From positions 4,030,001 through 4,094,000 of the forward strand of contig NZ_CP029608.1 in NCBI RefSeq assembly GCF_003352185.1: 64,000 nucleotides of DNA, in the 5' to 3' direction. This document shows, piece after piece, positions 55,690-64,000 of the stretch (its first letter is position 1; every line of letters begins with the position of its first letter). A model generated the notes under the pieces. It searched no databases, was not told the DNA's origin, and was given only the letters and a program-made list of their open reading frames with translations. The DNA is from Pseudomonas kribbensis. Its GTDB lineage: Bacteria; Pseudomonadota; Gammaproteobacteria; Pseudomonadales; Pseudomonadaceae. The position numbers were made by a program, and so were the translations under genes.

Positions 55690-56856
55690 ATGTTTTCGAT
55701 CAACCTGAACAAACTCAAGTCCCTCTGCGCTTTCGGACTTTTCTTCAGCGCCGCCACCTGCCTGGCCGCCCCGCAAACCGACGATCAGTTGCAGGCGCTG
55801 GTGAAGGCCACCGTGACACCGGTGATGCAGAAACAGGACATCGCGGGCCTGGCCGTGGCCGTGACCGTCGATGGCAAGGCGCATTACTTTAACTACGGTG
55901 TTGCCGACAAGAGCACCGGGCAAGCGGTAAGTGAAAACACCCTGTTCGAAATCGGCTCGGTGAGCAAAACCTTCACCGCGACCCTCGCCGCCTACGCCCA
56001 GGCCAGCGGCAAACTGGAATTCTCCGACAAGGCCAGCCAGCACTGGCCCGAGCTGAAAGGCAGCGCGTTCGACCAGATCAGCCTGCTGCAACTGGGCACC
56101 TACAGCGCGGGCGGCCTGCCGCTGCAATTCCCGGATGCCGCAGATTCTTTCGATAAGATGCTCGGCTATTACCAACAGTGGAAACCGACTTATCCGGCCG
56201 GCAGCCAGCGCCTGTACTCCAACCCGAGCATCGGCCTGTTCGGTTTCCTGGCGGCGAAAAGCCTCGGCCAGCCGTTCGATCAGATCATGACCGAAACCCT
56301 GCTGCCGAAACTCGGGCTCAAGCACACCTTCCTGTCGGTGCCCGCGTCTGAACAAAAGCTCTATGCCCAGGGCTATGACAAGAACAACAAACCGATTCGA
56401 GTCAGCCCCGGCGCCCTCGACTCCGAAGCCTATGGCGTGAAAACCAGCACCTCAGATCTGCTGCAATTCGTCCAGGCCAACCTCGACACCGCCAAACTCG
56501 AAACCCCACTGCAAAAAGCCATCGCCCTCACCCACACCGGCTACTACACCGTCGGCGACATGACCCAGGGCTTGGGCTGGGAACGCTACACCTACCCGAT
56601 CAGCCTCGAACGCCTGCTGGACGGCAACTCGACGCCGATGGCCATGGAACCGCACAAGGTCAAATGGCTGAATCCGCCACAGGCGGAACCGGCGAACGTG
56701 CTGCTGAACAAGACCGGCGCTACCGGTGGCTTCGGTGCGTACGTGGCGTTCGTGCCGTCGAAGAATGTCGGGATCGTGATTCTGGCGAACCGCAATTATC
56801 CAAATGGAGAGCGGGTGAAGATTGCGCACAGGATTCTGGGTGAATTGACCCGGTAA
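55690..56856 (+). CDS. ampC: Class C beta-lactamase AmpC
   Basis: AmpC is the chromosomal periplasmic cephalosporinase. The 388-residue precursor has a signal peptide (about residues 1-27, LAA) and all class C motifs: Ser90-x-x-Lys93 (SVSK), the TYSAGGLPLQFP segment, Tyr176-Ser-Asn178 (YSN) and KTG in LLNKTGATGGFGAYV. Expression is expected to be low and inducible through the divergent ampR. The start is the ATG at MFSINLNK; a longer open frame upstream crosses the regulatory region. A strong terminator follows. Confidence 0.95.
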   Translation: MFSINLNKLKSLCAFGLFFSAATCLAAPQTDDQLQALVKATVTPVMQKQDIAGLAVAVTVDGKAHYFNYGVADKSTGQAVSENTLFEIGSVSKTFTATLAAYAQASGKLEFSDKASQHWPELKGSAFDQISLLQLGTYSAGGLPLQFPDAADSFDKMLGYYQQWKPTYPAGSQRLYSNPSIGLFGFLAAKSLGQPFDQIMTETLLPKLGLKHTFLSVPASEQKLYAQGYDKNNKPIRVSPGALDSEAYGVKTSTSDLLQFVQANLDTAKLETPLQKAIALTHTGYYTVGDMTQGLGWERYTYPISLERLLDGNSTPMAMEPHKVKWLNPPQAEPANVLLNKTGATGGFGAYVAFVPSKNVGIVILANRNYPNGERVKIAHRILGELTR

Positions 56857-56866
56857 TCACGCAATG

Positions 56867-56905
56867 AAAAATGGGCGACCTTCACAGGTCGCCCATTTTT
56901 GTTTT
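56867..56905 (+). terminator. Terminator after ampC
   Basis: Fourteen-base arms beginning AAAAATGGGCGACC, loop TTCAC, then TTTTTGTTTT. Confidence 0.92.
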
Positions 56906-57109
56906 GGGGTTTGAAGAACACGCCTTCATCACCCTGACAAAAGTTACACCCCAGCGCCAAAGATACCTCTGCACGACACCTCCCATTGCTTCCCCCCGTA
57001 AACCTTGTAGGATCGCGCCTTTTTTTCACCGCCCCACCACCACGCATCCGATCCGCCAGGCTTGTTACCCCCTGCGGACTATGCTGAAACAGGGCCTGAG
57101 GGTTGATCC

Positions 57110-57733
57110 ATGAAAGTGCTGTTGGTCGATGATCACGCGGTAGTGCGCATGGCGATCGGGATGATTCTGGCCCGCGAGGGCCATGAGGTTGTGGGTGAGT
57201 GCGACAACGGTGTGGATGCGTTGAGCCAGGCGTTTGCGCTCAGGCCCGATGCGATTGTGCTCGACCTGGATATCCCGCAGCTCGATGGCATGGCGGTGAT
57301 CGACCGCTTGCGCATCGGCGGCAGCAAGGCCCATGTGCTGGTGCACACCGGGTTGAAAAGCCAGGCCTACGCGGCGCAATGCCTGCGGGCCGGGGTGTCG
57401 GCGTTTTTGTCGAAGGTCGATGATCCGGTGGAGATCGTCACCGCGCTCAAAGCGGTGGCCAGTGGCAAGACGTGGTTTCCGGTCAATGCGCTGAATTCGG
57501 TGCGGGCCAGCGACTTTGCCCGAGACGATGCGCAACTGCTCGATGGCGTGTCGCGCCGCGAACTCAAGGTGTTGCACGGATTGGCCCAGGGCAAGAGCAA
57601 CAAGCAGATCGCCGATGACATGCTGCTCAGCAACAAGACCATCAGCACCTACAAGACCCGTCTGATGCAGAAACTCAACGCAGGCACGTTGCTTGAGCTG
57701 ATCGATTTCGCCAAACGCAATCATCTGGTCTGA
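57110..57733 (+). CDS. EvgA/BvgA-type response regulator (NarL/LuxR family)
   Basis: This 207-residue regulator has a receiver domain (DDH at residues 7-9, phospho-acceptor Asp52 in VLDLDIPQLDG, the Thr/Lys positions VHTGLKS and FLSKVDD) and a LuxR-type HTH (SRRELKVLHGLAQGKSNKQIADDMLLSNKTISTYKTRLMQKL). Sequence length and the SNKTISTYKTRLMQKL helix are very close to EvgA. The sensor gene starts 4 bases behind it, so both are translated together. It most likely binds the promoter of the neighbouring autotransporter and its own. Confidence 0.92.
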   Translation: MKVLLVDDHAVVRMAIGMILAREGHEVVGECDNGVDALSQAFALRPDAIVLDLDIPQLDGMAVIDRLRIGGSKAHVLVHTGLKSQAYAAQCLRAGVSAFLSKVDDPVEIVTALKAVASGKTWFPVNALNSVRASDFARDDAQLLDGVSRRELKVLHGLAQGKSNKQIADDMLLSNKTISTYKTRLMQKLNAGTLLELIDFAKRNHLV

Positions 57734-57736
57734 ACC

Positions 57737-60700
57737 ATGAGGTTCGGGCGATGGCTGAGTGCGTTGAGCCTTGCGCTGCTGACGCTGGCGGCGAATGCCG
57801 GGCCGTTGAACCTGCTCAGCCGTGCCGGTGACAATCGGCTCGATCTGCCCCTCACCAGCGCCCAGCACCAATGGCTGACCAACAAAACCGTGTTGCGCGC
57901 CGGGGTTTATGCACCGGATCGACCGCCGCTGGACATCACCGCCAATCAAAAGGATTACGAAGGGCTGTCGGCCGACTATCTTGACCTGCTGACTCGCAGC
58001 CTCGGCCTGCGCGTGGAGGTCAAGCAATACGCCAGCCAGTCGGATGCCCTTGCCGCGCTGCAACGGGGCGATGTCGATCTGGTGCCGCGCATCAACCACC
58101 TCGAAGCGAACTACAACGATCTGCGCCTGAGTGCGCCCTACGCGTACGATCAGGCCGTGTTGATCAGCCATTTCGGCACCCATTGGCCGAATGACCGGTT
58201 ACCGGCCGGCACCACGGTGCTGTTCGATCAGGACTGGATCACCGAAGAGCGGGTGGCGTCGCTGTTCCCCGGCCACCCTCTTCAAGCGGTCGGCTCGACC
58301 CAGCAAGGCCTTGGCCAAGTGGCCTATGGCGAAGGCACGGTGCTGCTGACCGATGCGATTTCTGCGCAATACCTGCTCGAACGCAGTTACCAGCAAAGCC
58401 TGAAACAGACCATCCAGCGCGACTCCGAAGGCCTGGGCTTCAGTTTTGCCACGCAGCAGGAAAATACACGATTGCTGAACCTGCTCAACGCCACCATGGC
58501 GAAGATCACGCCCCAGGAACGCACGGTCATCGCCCGGCGCTGGGGCATCGGCGCCAACCCGAAACTCGGCTACAACCGTCTGCAGTTGACGGCTGCCGAA
58601 CAGCAATGGATCAAGGATCACCCGCAGATCGAAGTGTTGGCCAATGACCTGTATTCACCGTTCAGTTTCTTCGACAACGAAGGCCAGCTCAGGGGCATGG
58701 CCGCCGACCTGTTGGAAACCATTAACGACCGCACCGGCCTGACGTTTCGGCCAAGCAAGATGTCCTCCATCGACGCCGTGACCGGTCGCGCGCAACGGGA
58801 TCCGCCCAGTCTGATCGGCGCAATGACCTACAGCAGCCGTCGCGAGGAACACCTGGCGTTCTCCCGGCCCTATGCGATCAATCCGTTCGTCCTGGTCACC
58901 CGCACCCAAGCGGAACGCCCGGGTCTTGCGGGCCTCAAGGGAAGACGCGTCGCGATCATCAAGGATTCGGCCGCCGCCAACTGGCTGGAACGCGAGTGGC
59001 CGGACATTCGCACCGTGCAGGTCGACACGCCAATCGAGACCTACGAGCTGCTCGCCGAAGGCCAGGTGGAGGGCGTGATCCAGCCGCAAATGGGCGCGGC
59101 GTATTTGATTGATCGTTTTTTTCGTGGTCGCCTGCAAATCGATTCGGTGCTCGGTGCACAACCGGCTCTGATCGGTTTTGCCACCGGCAAACAGAACGCC
59201 ATGCTGGTCTCGATTCTCGACAAGGCACTGCTCGATATCGCCCCGGACGAGTTAAGCGAACTGGCCAGCCGCTGGCAGAATTCCCAGGACAGCCAGGACA
59301 CCTGGGGCACTTACAAAAACTGGATTCTGCGTGCGGTGTTGGTGCTGCTGACCGTGCTGCTGGTGATTCTGGCGTGGAACCTCGGTTTGCGGCGGCAGAT
59401 CGCCGAGCGGCAAAAGGCACAAAAAGCCTTGAGCGATCAGTTGCTGTTCATGCAGGTGCTGGTCGACGGCACGCCGCACCCGATCTACGTGCGTGACCGC
59501 AAAGGGCTGTTGTTGAGCTGCAACCGCGCGTATCTGCAAGTGATGGAGGTCGAGCCGCAGCAAGTGCTGAACAAAGGTCTGATCGAGGCGAACATCCTGC
59601 CGCTGGACACCGCCCACCAGTACAAACGCATCCACCGCGCCACGCTGGAAAGCGGTGAACCGTCGTTCGACAGCTTCACCATGACGGTCAAGGACAAGAC
59701 TTATCACATCTACCACTGGGCCCTGCCCTACCGCGATTCCGACGGCACCATGACCGGGGTGATTGGCGGCTGGATCGACTTCACCGAACAGCAGCATCTG
59801 CAACACGCCTTGCTCGCCGCCAAACATCAGGCCGAGGCGGCGAACCGGGGCAAGAGTCATTTCCTGGCGGTGATGAGCCACGAGATCCGCACACCGATGA
59901 GCGCATTGATCGGCGTGCTCGAACTGCTGCGTCACCAGTCCGCCCCGCGTCCGGACGACACCGAGCTGATCGATATCGCCCAGCAATCCGCCGGCGGCAT
60001 GATGGAGTTGATCGGCGAGATTCTCGACCTGACCCGAATCGAGGCCGGCCAGTTCGAACTGCGCAACAGCCGCTGCCATCCCGAACCGCTGGCGCGCACG
60101 GTGATCGAGGGATTCGCCAGCCTGGCCCGGCAGAAAAACCTCGAACTGAACTTCATCAGCGACCATGCCGGCAGCGCCGTGGAGCTGGACTCGCTACGGT
60201 TCAGGCAGATTCTTTCCAACCTGCTGAGCAATGCAATCAAGTTCACCGCTCAGGGAACCGTTACGGTCGAGCTGCGCCTGGAGCCCGACGGCGAACTTGC
60301 CCGACTGCGCCTGGCAGTGCGCGACACCGGCATCGGCCTCGACGAGCAGCAGCGCCAGCGCCTGTTCCAGCCTTACACCCAATTCGAGGTCAATGATCGT
60401 GAGGTTCAGGTCGGCAGCGGTCTCGGGCTGTCGATCTGCCGGCAATTGACCGAGCTGATGGGCGGCCGACTGACCTGCCAGAGTCAGCCGGGACAAGGCG
60501 CCTGCTTCACCCTGGAACTGCTGGTCAAGTGCCTGCCGGACGACGAGGCAACTCAAGTAACCAACGATGAAACGCTGCCGCCACTGCCTGTGCGCCATGT
60601 GTTGATCGTCGAGGATCACGAGTTCAACCGCGTGGTGCTGCAGCGTCAGCTGGAGTCCCTGGGCATGCGTGTCACCTGCGCCGAAAACGGGATCGAAGGC

Positions 60701-61324
60701 CTGCGTCTGTGGCGCGAAGACACCTTCGATTACCTGATCACCGACTGCAACATGCCGCTGCTCAACGGCGACAAGATGACCCGCCAGTTGCGCGCCATCG
60801 AAGCCGCCGAAGGCCGTGCACCGACCCATGTGCTGGGGCTGACGGCCAATGCCCGCCCCGAGGAAATCCAGCGCTGCCTCGATGCCGGAATGAACGACTG
60901 CCTGTTCAAACCCCTCACCCGCCCTGCGCTCGAGCGCTACCTGCGCGAAGCCGAACGGGCCATTCAGGCCACTGCGCCGTGCTTCGATCTGTCGAAGGTC
61001 ACTGCCATCACCGCAGGCGATCTGAGCATGACCCGGCAATTGCTCGCCACGGTACTGCGCACCAACCAGGAAGATTTCGAAACCATGCAGGCACTGTTTC
61101 AGGCCGGTGACTTTTCCGGGATGAAACGCTGCTGCCACAAGATCCTCGGCAGCGCGCGGATCATTCACGCCGCACCGTTGATCGCTGCATGCGAACAACT
61201 GGAAGCGACCTGCGAAGTCAGCACCACGCGCCAGGAAGTGCATCGCCTGTTCGAAGCTTTCGGCCAGCAGATGAAGCGTTTGCAGTCGCACCTGCAAGTG
61301 GCCTTGCACAGCACCTCTGTGTAG
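57737..61324 (+). CDS. EvgS/BvgS-type unorthodox hybrid sensor histidine kinase
   Basis: The 1195-residue protein has the full BvgS layout. It comprises a signal peptide, two periplasmic Venus-flytrap (SBP_bac_3) domains at about 40-270 and 285-510, one membrane span near 530-550, a PAS domain at about 570-690, HisKA with His715 (SHEIRTPMS) and HATPase_c (NLLSNAIKF, GTGIGL-type DTGIGLD, GSGLGLSICR). It continues with a receiver with Asp1003 (LITDCNMPLLNG) and a C-terminal HPt with His1134 (CCHKILGSARI). The chain His715-Asp1003-His1134 passes phosphate to Asp52 of the adjacent regulator. Which periplasmic signal it senses is unknown. Confidence 0.94.
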   Translation: MRFGRWLSALSLALLTLAANAGPLNLLSRAGDNRLDLPLTSAQHQWLTNKTVLRAGVYAPDRPPLDITANQKDYEGLSADYLDLLTRSLGLRVEVKQYASQSDALAALQRGDVDLVPRINHLEANYNDLRLSAPYAYDQAVLISHFGTHWPNDRLPAGTTVLFDQDWITEERVASLFPGHPLQAVGSTQQGLGQVAYGEGTVLLTDAISAQYLLERSYQQSLKQTIQRDSEGLGFSFATQQENTRLLNLLNATMAKITPQERTVIARRWGIGANPKLGYNRLQLTAAEQQWIKDHPQIEVLANDLYSPFSFFDNEGQLRGMAADLLETINDRTGLTFRPSKMSSIDAVTGRAQRDPPSLIGAMTYSSRREEHLAFSRPYAINPFVLVTRTQAERPGLAGLKGRRVAIIKDSAAANWLEREWPDIRTVQVDTPIETYELLAEGQVEGVIQPQMGAAYLIDRFFRGRLQIDSVLGAQPALIGFATGKQNAMLVSILDKALLDIAPDELSELASRWQNSQDSQDTWGTYKNWILRAVLVLLTVLLVILAWNLGLRRQIAERQKAQKALSDQLLFMQVLVDGTPHPIYVRDRKGLLLSCNRAYLQVMEVEPQQVLNKGLIEANILPLDTAHQYKRIHRATLESGEPSFDSFTMTVKDKTYHIYHWALPYRDSDGTMTGVIGGWIDFTEQQHLQHALLAAKHQAEAANRGKSHFLAVMSHEIRTPMSALIGVLELLRHQSAPRPDDTELIDIAQQSAGGMMELIGEILDLTRIEAGQFELRNSRCHPEPLARTVIEGFASLARQKNLELNFISDHAGSAVELDSLRFRQILSNLLSNAIKFTAQGTVTVELRLEPDGELARLRLAVRDTGIGLDEQQRQRLFQPYTQFEVNDREVQVGSGLGLSICRQLTELMGGRLTCQSQPGQGACFTLELLVKCLPDDEATQVTNDETLPPLPVRHVLIVEDHEFNRVVLQRQLESLGMRVTCAENGIEGLRLWREDTFDYLITDCNMPLLNGDKMTRQLRAIEAAEGRAPTHVLGLTANARPEEIQRCLDAGMNDCLFKPLTRPALERYLREAERAIQATAPCFDLSKVTAITAGDLSMTRQLLATVLRTNQEDFETMQALFQAGDFSGMKRCCHKILGSARIIHAAPLIAACEQLEATCEVSTTRQEVHRLFEAFGQQMKRLQSHLQVALHSTSV

Positions 61325-61420
61325 GACGCTTCCTACAAAAACTTGGGAAGTGCCTGCGTTACCCCGACCACTCGCCTGAGCAGAATTCGCCCCTCTTATA
61401 GCGGTTGTCGGCGGATCATC

Positions 61421-63568
61421 ATGCTTGCGTTGAATGTACGGTTTTCTCGGGTTTCACTTTCGGGTGCCCTGCTGGTGCTCAGCGCCGCGCCCATGGTGGT
61501 ACAGGCCGCCAGTTGCGACGGTTTGCCTTGCCTGACCTCGCCACAAAGCAACCTGTTGGTCGATAACGGCTCGACTGTCCTGGCCGGCACCGGCGCAACA
61601 CTGACCGACAGCATCGTGAGCCTTGGCACCCTTCAGTTGCTTGATGAGAGCGTGGCCAGCGGCACCACGATCAAGGACAGCGGATGGCTGGAAGCCCGTG
61701 ACAGCGCGAAGCTTACCGACACCCTGATGGAAAACGGCACACTGGTATTGATCGGTTCTGCCACGGCGCTGACAACGAGGGTCAACGACGGCTTTTTTGA
61801 AGTGACGCAAAACGCCGCAGTCAGCGACACCCGGCTCGACGGTGGCCAGATGTATGTCTACGGCGATGCGCTGGCCAAAAATACCCGCGTCGCCAACAGC
61901 CTGATGACCGTCTACCAGAATGGTCATGCGCAACAGACCACGGTCAATGCCGGCGGCGAACTGGCGGTCAACGACACCGCGTCGGTAGACGATACGCGGA
62001 TCAATCAGGGCGGCACGATGACCAGTGTGGCCGGCACAACGGTCTCCAATACCACGGTCAATCAGGGCGGCTTGATGGTGCTGGGCGCCGCAGCCACCGC
62101 CAGCGACACCACGCTGAACGACGGTGCCCTGCTGCGCCTCAAGGGTGACGCCGCATTGAACGGAGCCAACCGCCTCGATGGCCGGGTCGAGTTTGCCGAC
62201 CCCGCCATCAGCGGCGCATTCCACACTCTGACCATCAACGGCCCGCTGACCGGCAGCGGAACATTTGCGATGAACACCGATCTGGCGTCGTTGCGCGGTG
62301 ATCTGCTCAAGGTGCAAGGCCCGATCAGCGATCTGCACAGGTTGGTGGTGGCGGATTCCGGCAATGCACCGAGTGGCGCACAGCAGGCTCTGAAAATGGT
62401 CGAGGGCAATGGCGGCAGTGGTGATTTCCAGCTGTTCGGCGGCACGGTCGATGCCGGGGCCTACCGCTACTCGCTGCAGAAACAGGGGAATGACTGGTAT
62501 CTGGGCAAACCGGCGATCAGCACTCCGGATGAAAGTATCCAGGAGCCGCAGGTTCCACCGGTCGATGGCCAACCGGAAACCGTGGTGCAACCGGGAGTGA
62601 TTCAACCGCCAGCGACACCGCAGCCTCAGCCTCAGCCTCAGCCGCAATCACAGATTCTGAGTAAAGGTGCGAACGCCGCCGTCGCCAACCAGGCCGCTAC
62701 TGCCGCATTGCTTGATGCGCAAAACGGCAGCACCCGACAGCACTTTTCCGATTTGCGTTCGGGCAAGGATCAGGGCGGCTTCTGGGCCCGGGGTTACGGT
62801 GCCGAACAAAAACTCGACACCCGCACCAGCCGTGCTTTTCAGCAACAGGCCAACGGCATGGAAATCGGTGCCGACACCGCGCTGCCGACGGCCAGTGGAA
62901 CGCTGTATGTCGGCGCCCTGTTCGGTCAGGGTCAGGGCCGCCAGGATTTCGGTGAGCGCAGTAAAGGCACGATCGACAGCACCACGCTGGGCGCCTACGC
63001 CAGCTATCAGGATCAGAGCGGCTTGTATGTCGACGGTGCCCTCAAATATTCACGGCTGAACAACGAGATCAAGATCACCAGCAACCTCGGCGAACCGGTC
63101 AAGGCTCATTACGACAACCATGCCGTCAGTGCCGAGGCGCAGATCGGCAAGGTCATCGATCTGGGCCGGGACTGGTTCGTCGAACCTCAGGTCGGCGTGC
63201 AGGTCACGCGCATCAGCGGCGGACGTTACACCGCCAGCAATGGGCTGGATGTACAGCAGGATGCGCTGACCTCGGTGCAGAGTCGGGTCGGTGCGCAGTT
63301 CGGCCGCGAGCTGCAACTGGACAAGGGCCTGCGGATCAAACCGTACGTCAAGGCTGCGTGGGTCACCGAACATGCTGGCGACAGCGAAGTGAAGGTCAAC
63401 GGCGCACGCCTGGACAGTCGCCTGCCCGGATCACGAGCGGAACTGGGTGGCGGGTTGATGCTGACCGCAGCACAAAATCACCATGTGTATGTCGAGGGGC
63501 AATATGCCAAAGGCCGTGATATCGAACAGCCCTGGGCGGTGAATGTCGGGTATCGCTACAACTGGTAA
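61421..63568 (+). CDS. AIDA-like autotransporter (type Va secretion)
   Basis: This 715-residue outer-membrane protein has a signal peptide (about 1-29, VQA). A passenger with repeats of the type VNxGGxLxVxxxAxxxxTxxNxGG (about 40-260) is predicted as a right-handed beta helix, followed by a pertactin-like autochaperone region. Next come a Pro-Gln linker (about 395-412, PQPQPQPQ) and a 12-strand beta-barrel (about 455-715) ending in aromatic YRYNW. It starts 96 bases behind the sensor kinase gene and is likely regulated by that system. A short passenger of this kind may act as an adhesin or autoaggregation factor. Start set at the ATG before the signal peptide. Confidence 0.9.
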   Translation: MLALNVRFSRVSLSGALLVLSAAPMVVQAASCDGLPCLTSPQSNLLVDNGSTVLAGTGATLTDSIVSLGTLQLLDESVASGTTIKDSGWLEARDSAKLTDTLMENGTLVLIGSATALTTRVNDGFFEVTQNAAVSDTRLDGGQMYVYGDALAKNTRVANSLMTVYQNGHAQQTTVNAGGELAVNDTASVDDTRINQGGTMTSVAGTTVSNTTVNQGGLMVLGAAATASDTTLNDGALLRLKGDAALNGANRLDGRVEFADPAISGAFHTLTINGPLTGSGTFAMNTDLASLRGDLLKVQGPISDLHRLVVADSGNAPSGAQQALKMVEGNGGSGDFQLFGGTVDAGAYRYSLQKQGNDWYLGKPAISTPDESIQEPQVPPVDGQPETVVQPGVIQPPATPQPQPQPQPQSQILSKGANAAVANQAATAALLDAQNGSTRQHFSDLRSGKDQGGFWARGYGAEQKLDTRTSRAFQQQANGMEIGADTALPTASGTLYVGALFGQGQGRQDFGERSKGTIDSTTLGAYASYQDQSGLYVDGALKYSRLNNEIKITSNLGEPVKAHYDNHAVSAEAQIGKVIDLGRDWFVEPQVGVQVTRISGGRYTASNGLDVQQDALTSVQSRVGAQFGRELQLDKGLRIKPYVKAAWVTEHAGDSEVKVNGARLDSRLPGSRAELGGGLMLTAAQNHHVYVEGQYAKGRDIEQPWAVNVGYRYNW

Positions 63569-63580
63569 ATTGCGGGCAAT

Positions 63581-63616
63581 AAAAATGGCGAACGGTCAAT
63601 CCGTTCGCCATTTTTT
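63581..63616 (+). terminator. Terminator after the autotransporter
   Basis: Fifteen-base arms beginning AAAAATGGCGAACGG with loop TCAAT, followed by TTTTTT; also usable from the opposite side. Confidence 0.9.
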
Positions 63617-63640
63617 GTTCAGGTCACCCGAACCGTGCTC

Positions 63641-64000
63641 TCAATCATCCGGCATTTCCGGCGGCTTGGCGGGTTTCGCAGGTTTTGCCGGTTTGCCGTT
63701 CTTCGTTCCCTTGGCCGGTGCCGCCTCGGTGGCCGCTGGAGGTGGAGGCGCGGCTACCAGTTCCTTCTCGGCGGCCGGCAATGCATCGATGGTGTCGAAG
63801 ACTTTCTTCAGGTCCACCGACTTCGCCTCCTCCCCGGCGGCCGACAGTTTGGTTTCCCCGTCCTTGCCCATCAGAAAGACTTTCGGATAGGCCCCGGCAC
63901 CCAGCTTCAGCGAGCGCAGCAACGCCATGGTGTCCTGTTGGCCAAGATCCTTGCCGTCGAGCTGCCCGGCCATATTGAGGATGGTGTAGACCTTGAGCTT
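63641..64000 (-). CDS. DUF4174-like protein, C-terminal part only
   Basis: The reverse-strand frame is open to the right edge, so the gene begins outside the window; at least 119 codons are visible. The segment LGAGAYPKVFLMGKDGETKLS followed by FDTIDALPAAEKELV resembles the end of DUF4174 (thioredoxin-like) proteins, where GKDGxxKLR and IDxMPMRRxE are typical. After it comes a low-complexity Ala/Pro/Lys tail (KPAKPAKPAKPP). The visible Met cannot be assumed to be the start, since nine further in-frame codons precede it. Function unknown; likely exported like its relatives. Confidence 0.7.
   Translation of the reverse strand, partial: KLKVYTILNMAGQLDGKDLGQQDTMALLRSLKLGAGAYPKVFLMGKDGETKLSAAGEEAKSVDLKKVFDTIDALPAAEKELVAAPPPPAATEAAPAKGTKNGKPAKPAKPAKPPEMPDD

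Overview
The window looks like a chromosomal segment of a Pseudomonas of the P. fluorescens group. The reasons are the gene order ppiD-hupB-lon-clpX-clpP-tig-tRNA cluster-folD-pbpG, high GC with strong GC3 bias, REP/REPIN elements built on GTGGGAGC cores, and close family resemblance to Pseudomonas proteins throughout (PhnW/PhnX, AmpR/AmpC, FadH). I see no insertion sequence, prophage, integrase or CRISPR array. The assignment rests on recalled family features, not on a database search.

Region 1-5200: the start of a Csu-type (archaic, sigma) chaperone-usher pilus operon on the minus strand, with four spore-coat-U-domain pilins and the first codons of the chaperone. A ZapE/AFG1-type ATPase and a leucine-rich-repeat protein kinase lie next to it on the plus strand. 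Region 5200-7530: a YebC/YeeN-family protein and an orphan, short VgrG. Region 7534-14620: a 2-aminoethylphosphonate (AEP) catabolic island with an FAD oxidoreductase, an organophosphate-type MFS transporter, two LysR regulators, phnW (transaminase) and phnX (phosphonoacetaldehyde hydrolase). Together these would import AEP and split its C-P bond to phosphate, with acetaldehyde as the carbon product.

Region 14700-24200: housekeeping and accessory genes. They are cytochrome b561, a PLP-dependent D-cysteine desulfhydrase/ACC-deaminase-like enzyme, fadH, a membrane-anchored nitrilase-fold protein that lacks the catalytic Cys, an AraC regulator, a 28-codon ORF, a DUF2242 lipoprotein and a LysR/MFS pair. 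Region 24200-36200 is the conserved proteostasis block (ppiD, hupB, lon with a sigma-32-like promoter, clpX, clpP, tig). A degenerate tRNA-Asp-like sequence lies inside it. After it come an Arg-His-Leu-His tRNA operon with a duplicated tRNA-His unit, then folD and pbpG.

Region 36200-50740: mostly single genes. They include a C39-peptidase-like lipoprotein without its catalytic Cys/His, a 55-residue membrane protein, TerC, NhaR, two transporters, SstT, YceH, a cupin, a shikimate-dehydrogenase-like enzyme, small unknown proteins, an AI-2E-family exporter and the U32 tRNA-hydroxylation protein TrhP. Region 50740-54540 is a glucarate module (GntR repressor, MFS transporter, glucarate dehydratase) with visible TTGT-N3-ACAA operators. 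Region 54550-56900 holds a REPIN and the divergent ampR-ampC pair. Region 57110-63570 is an EvgAS/BvgAS-type phosphorelay immediately followed by an AIDA-like autotransporter. The right edge cuts a DUF4174-like gene.
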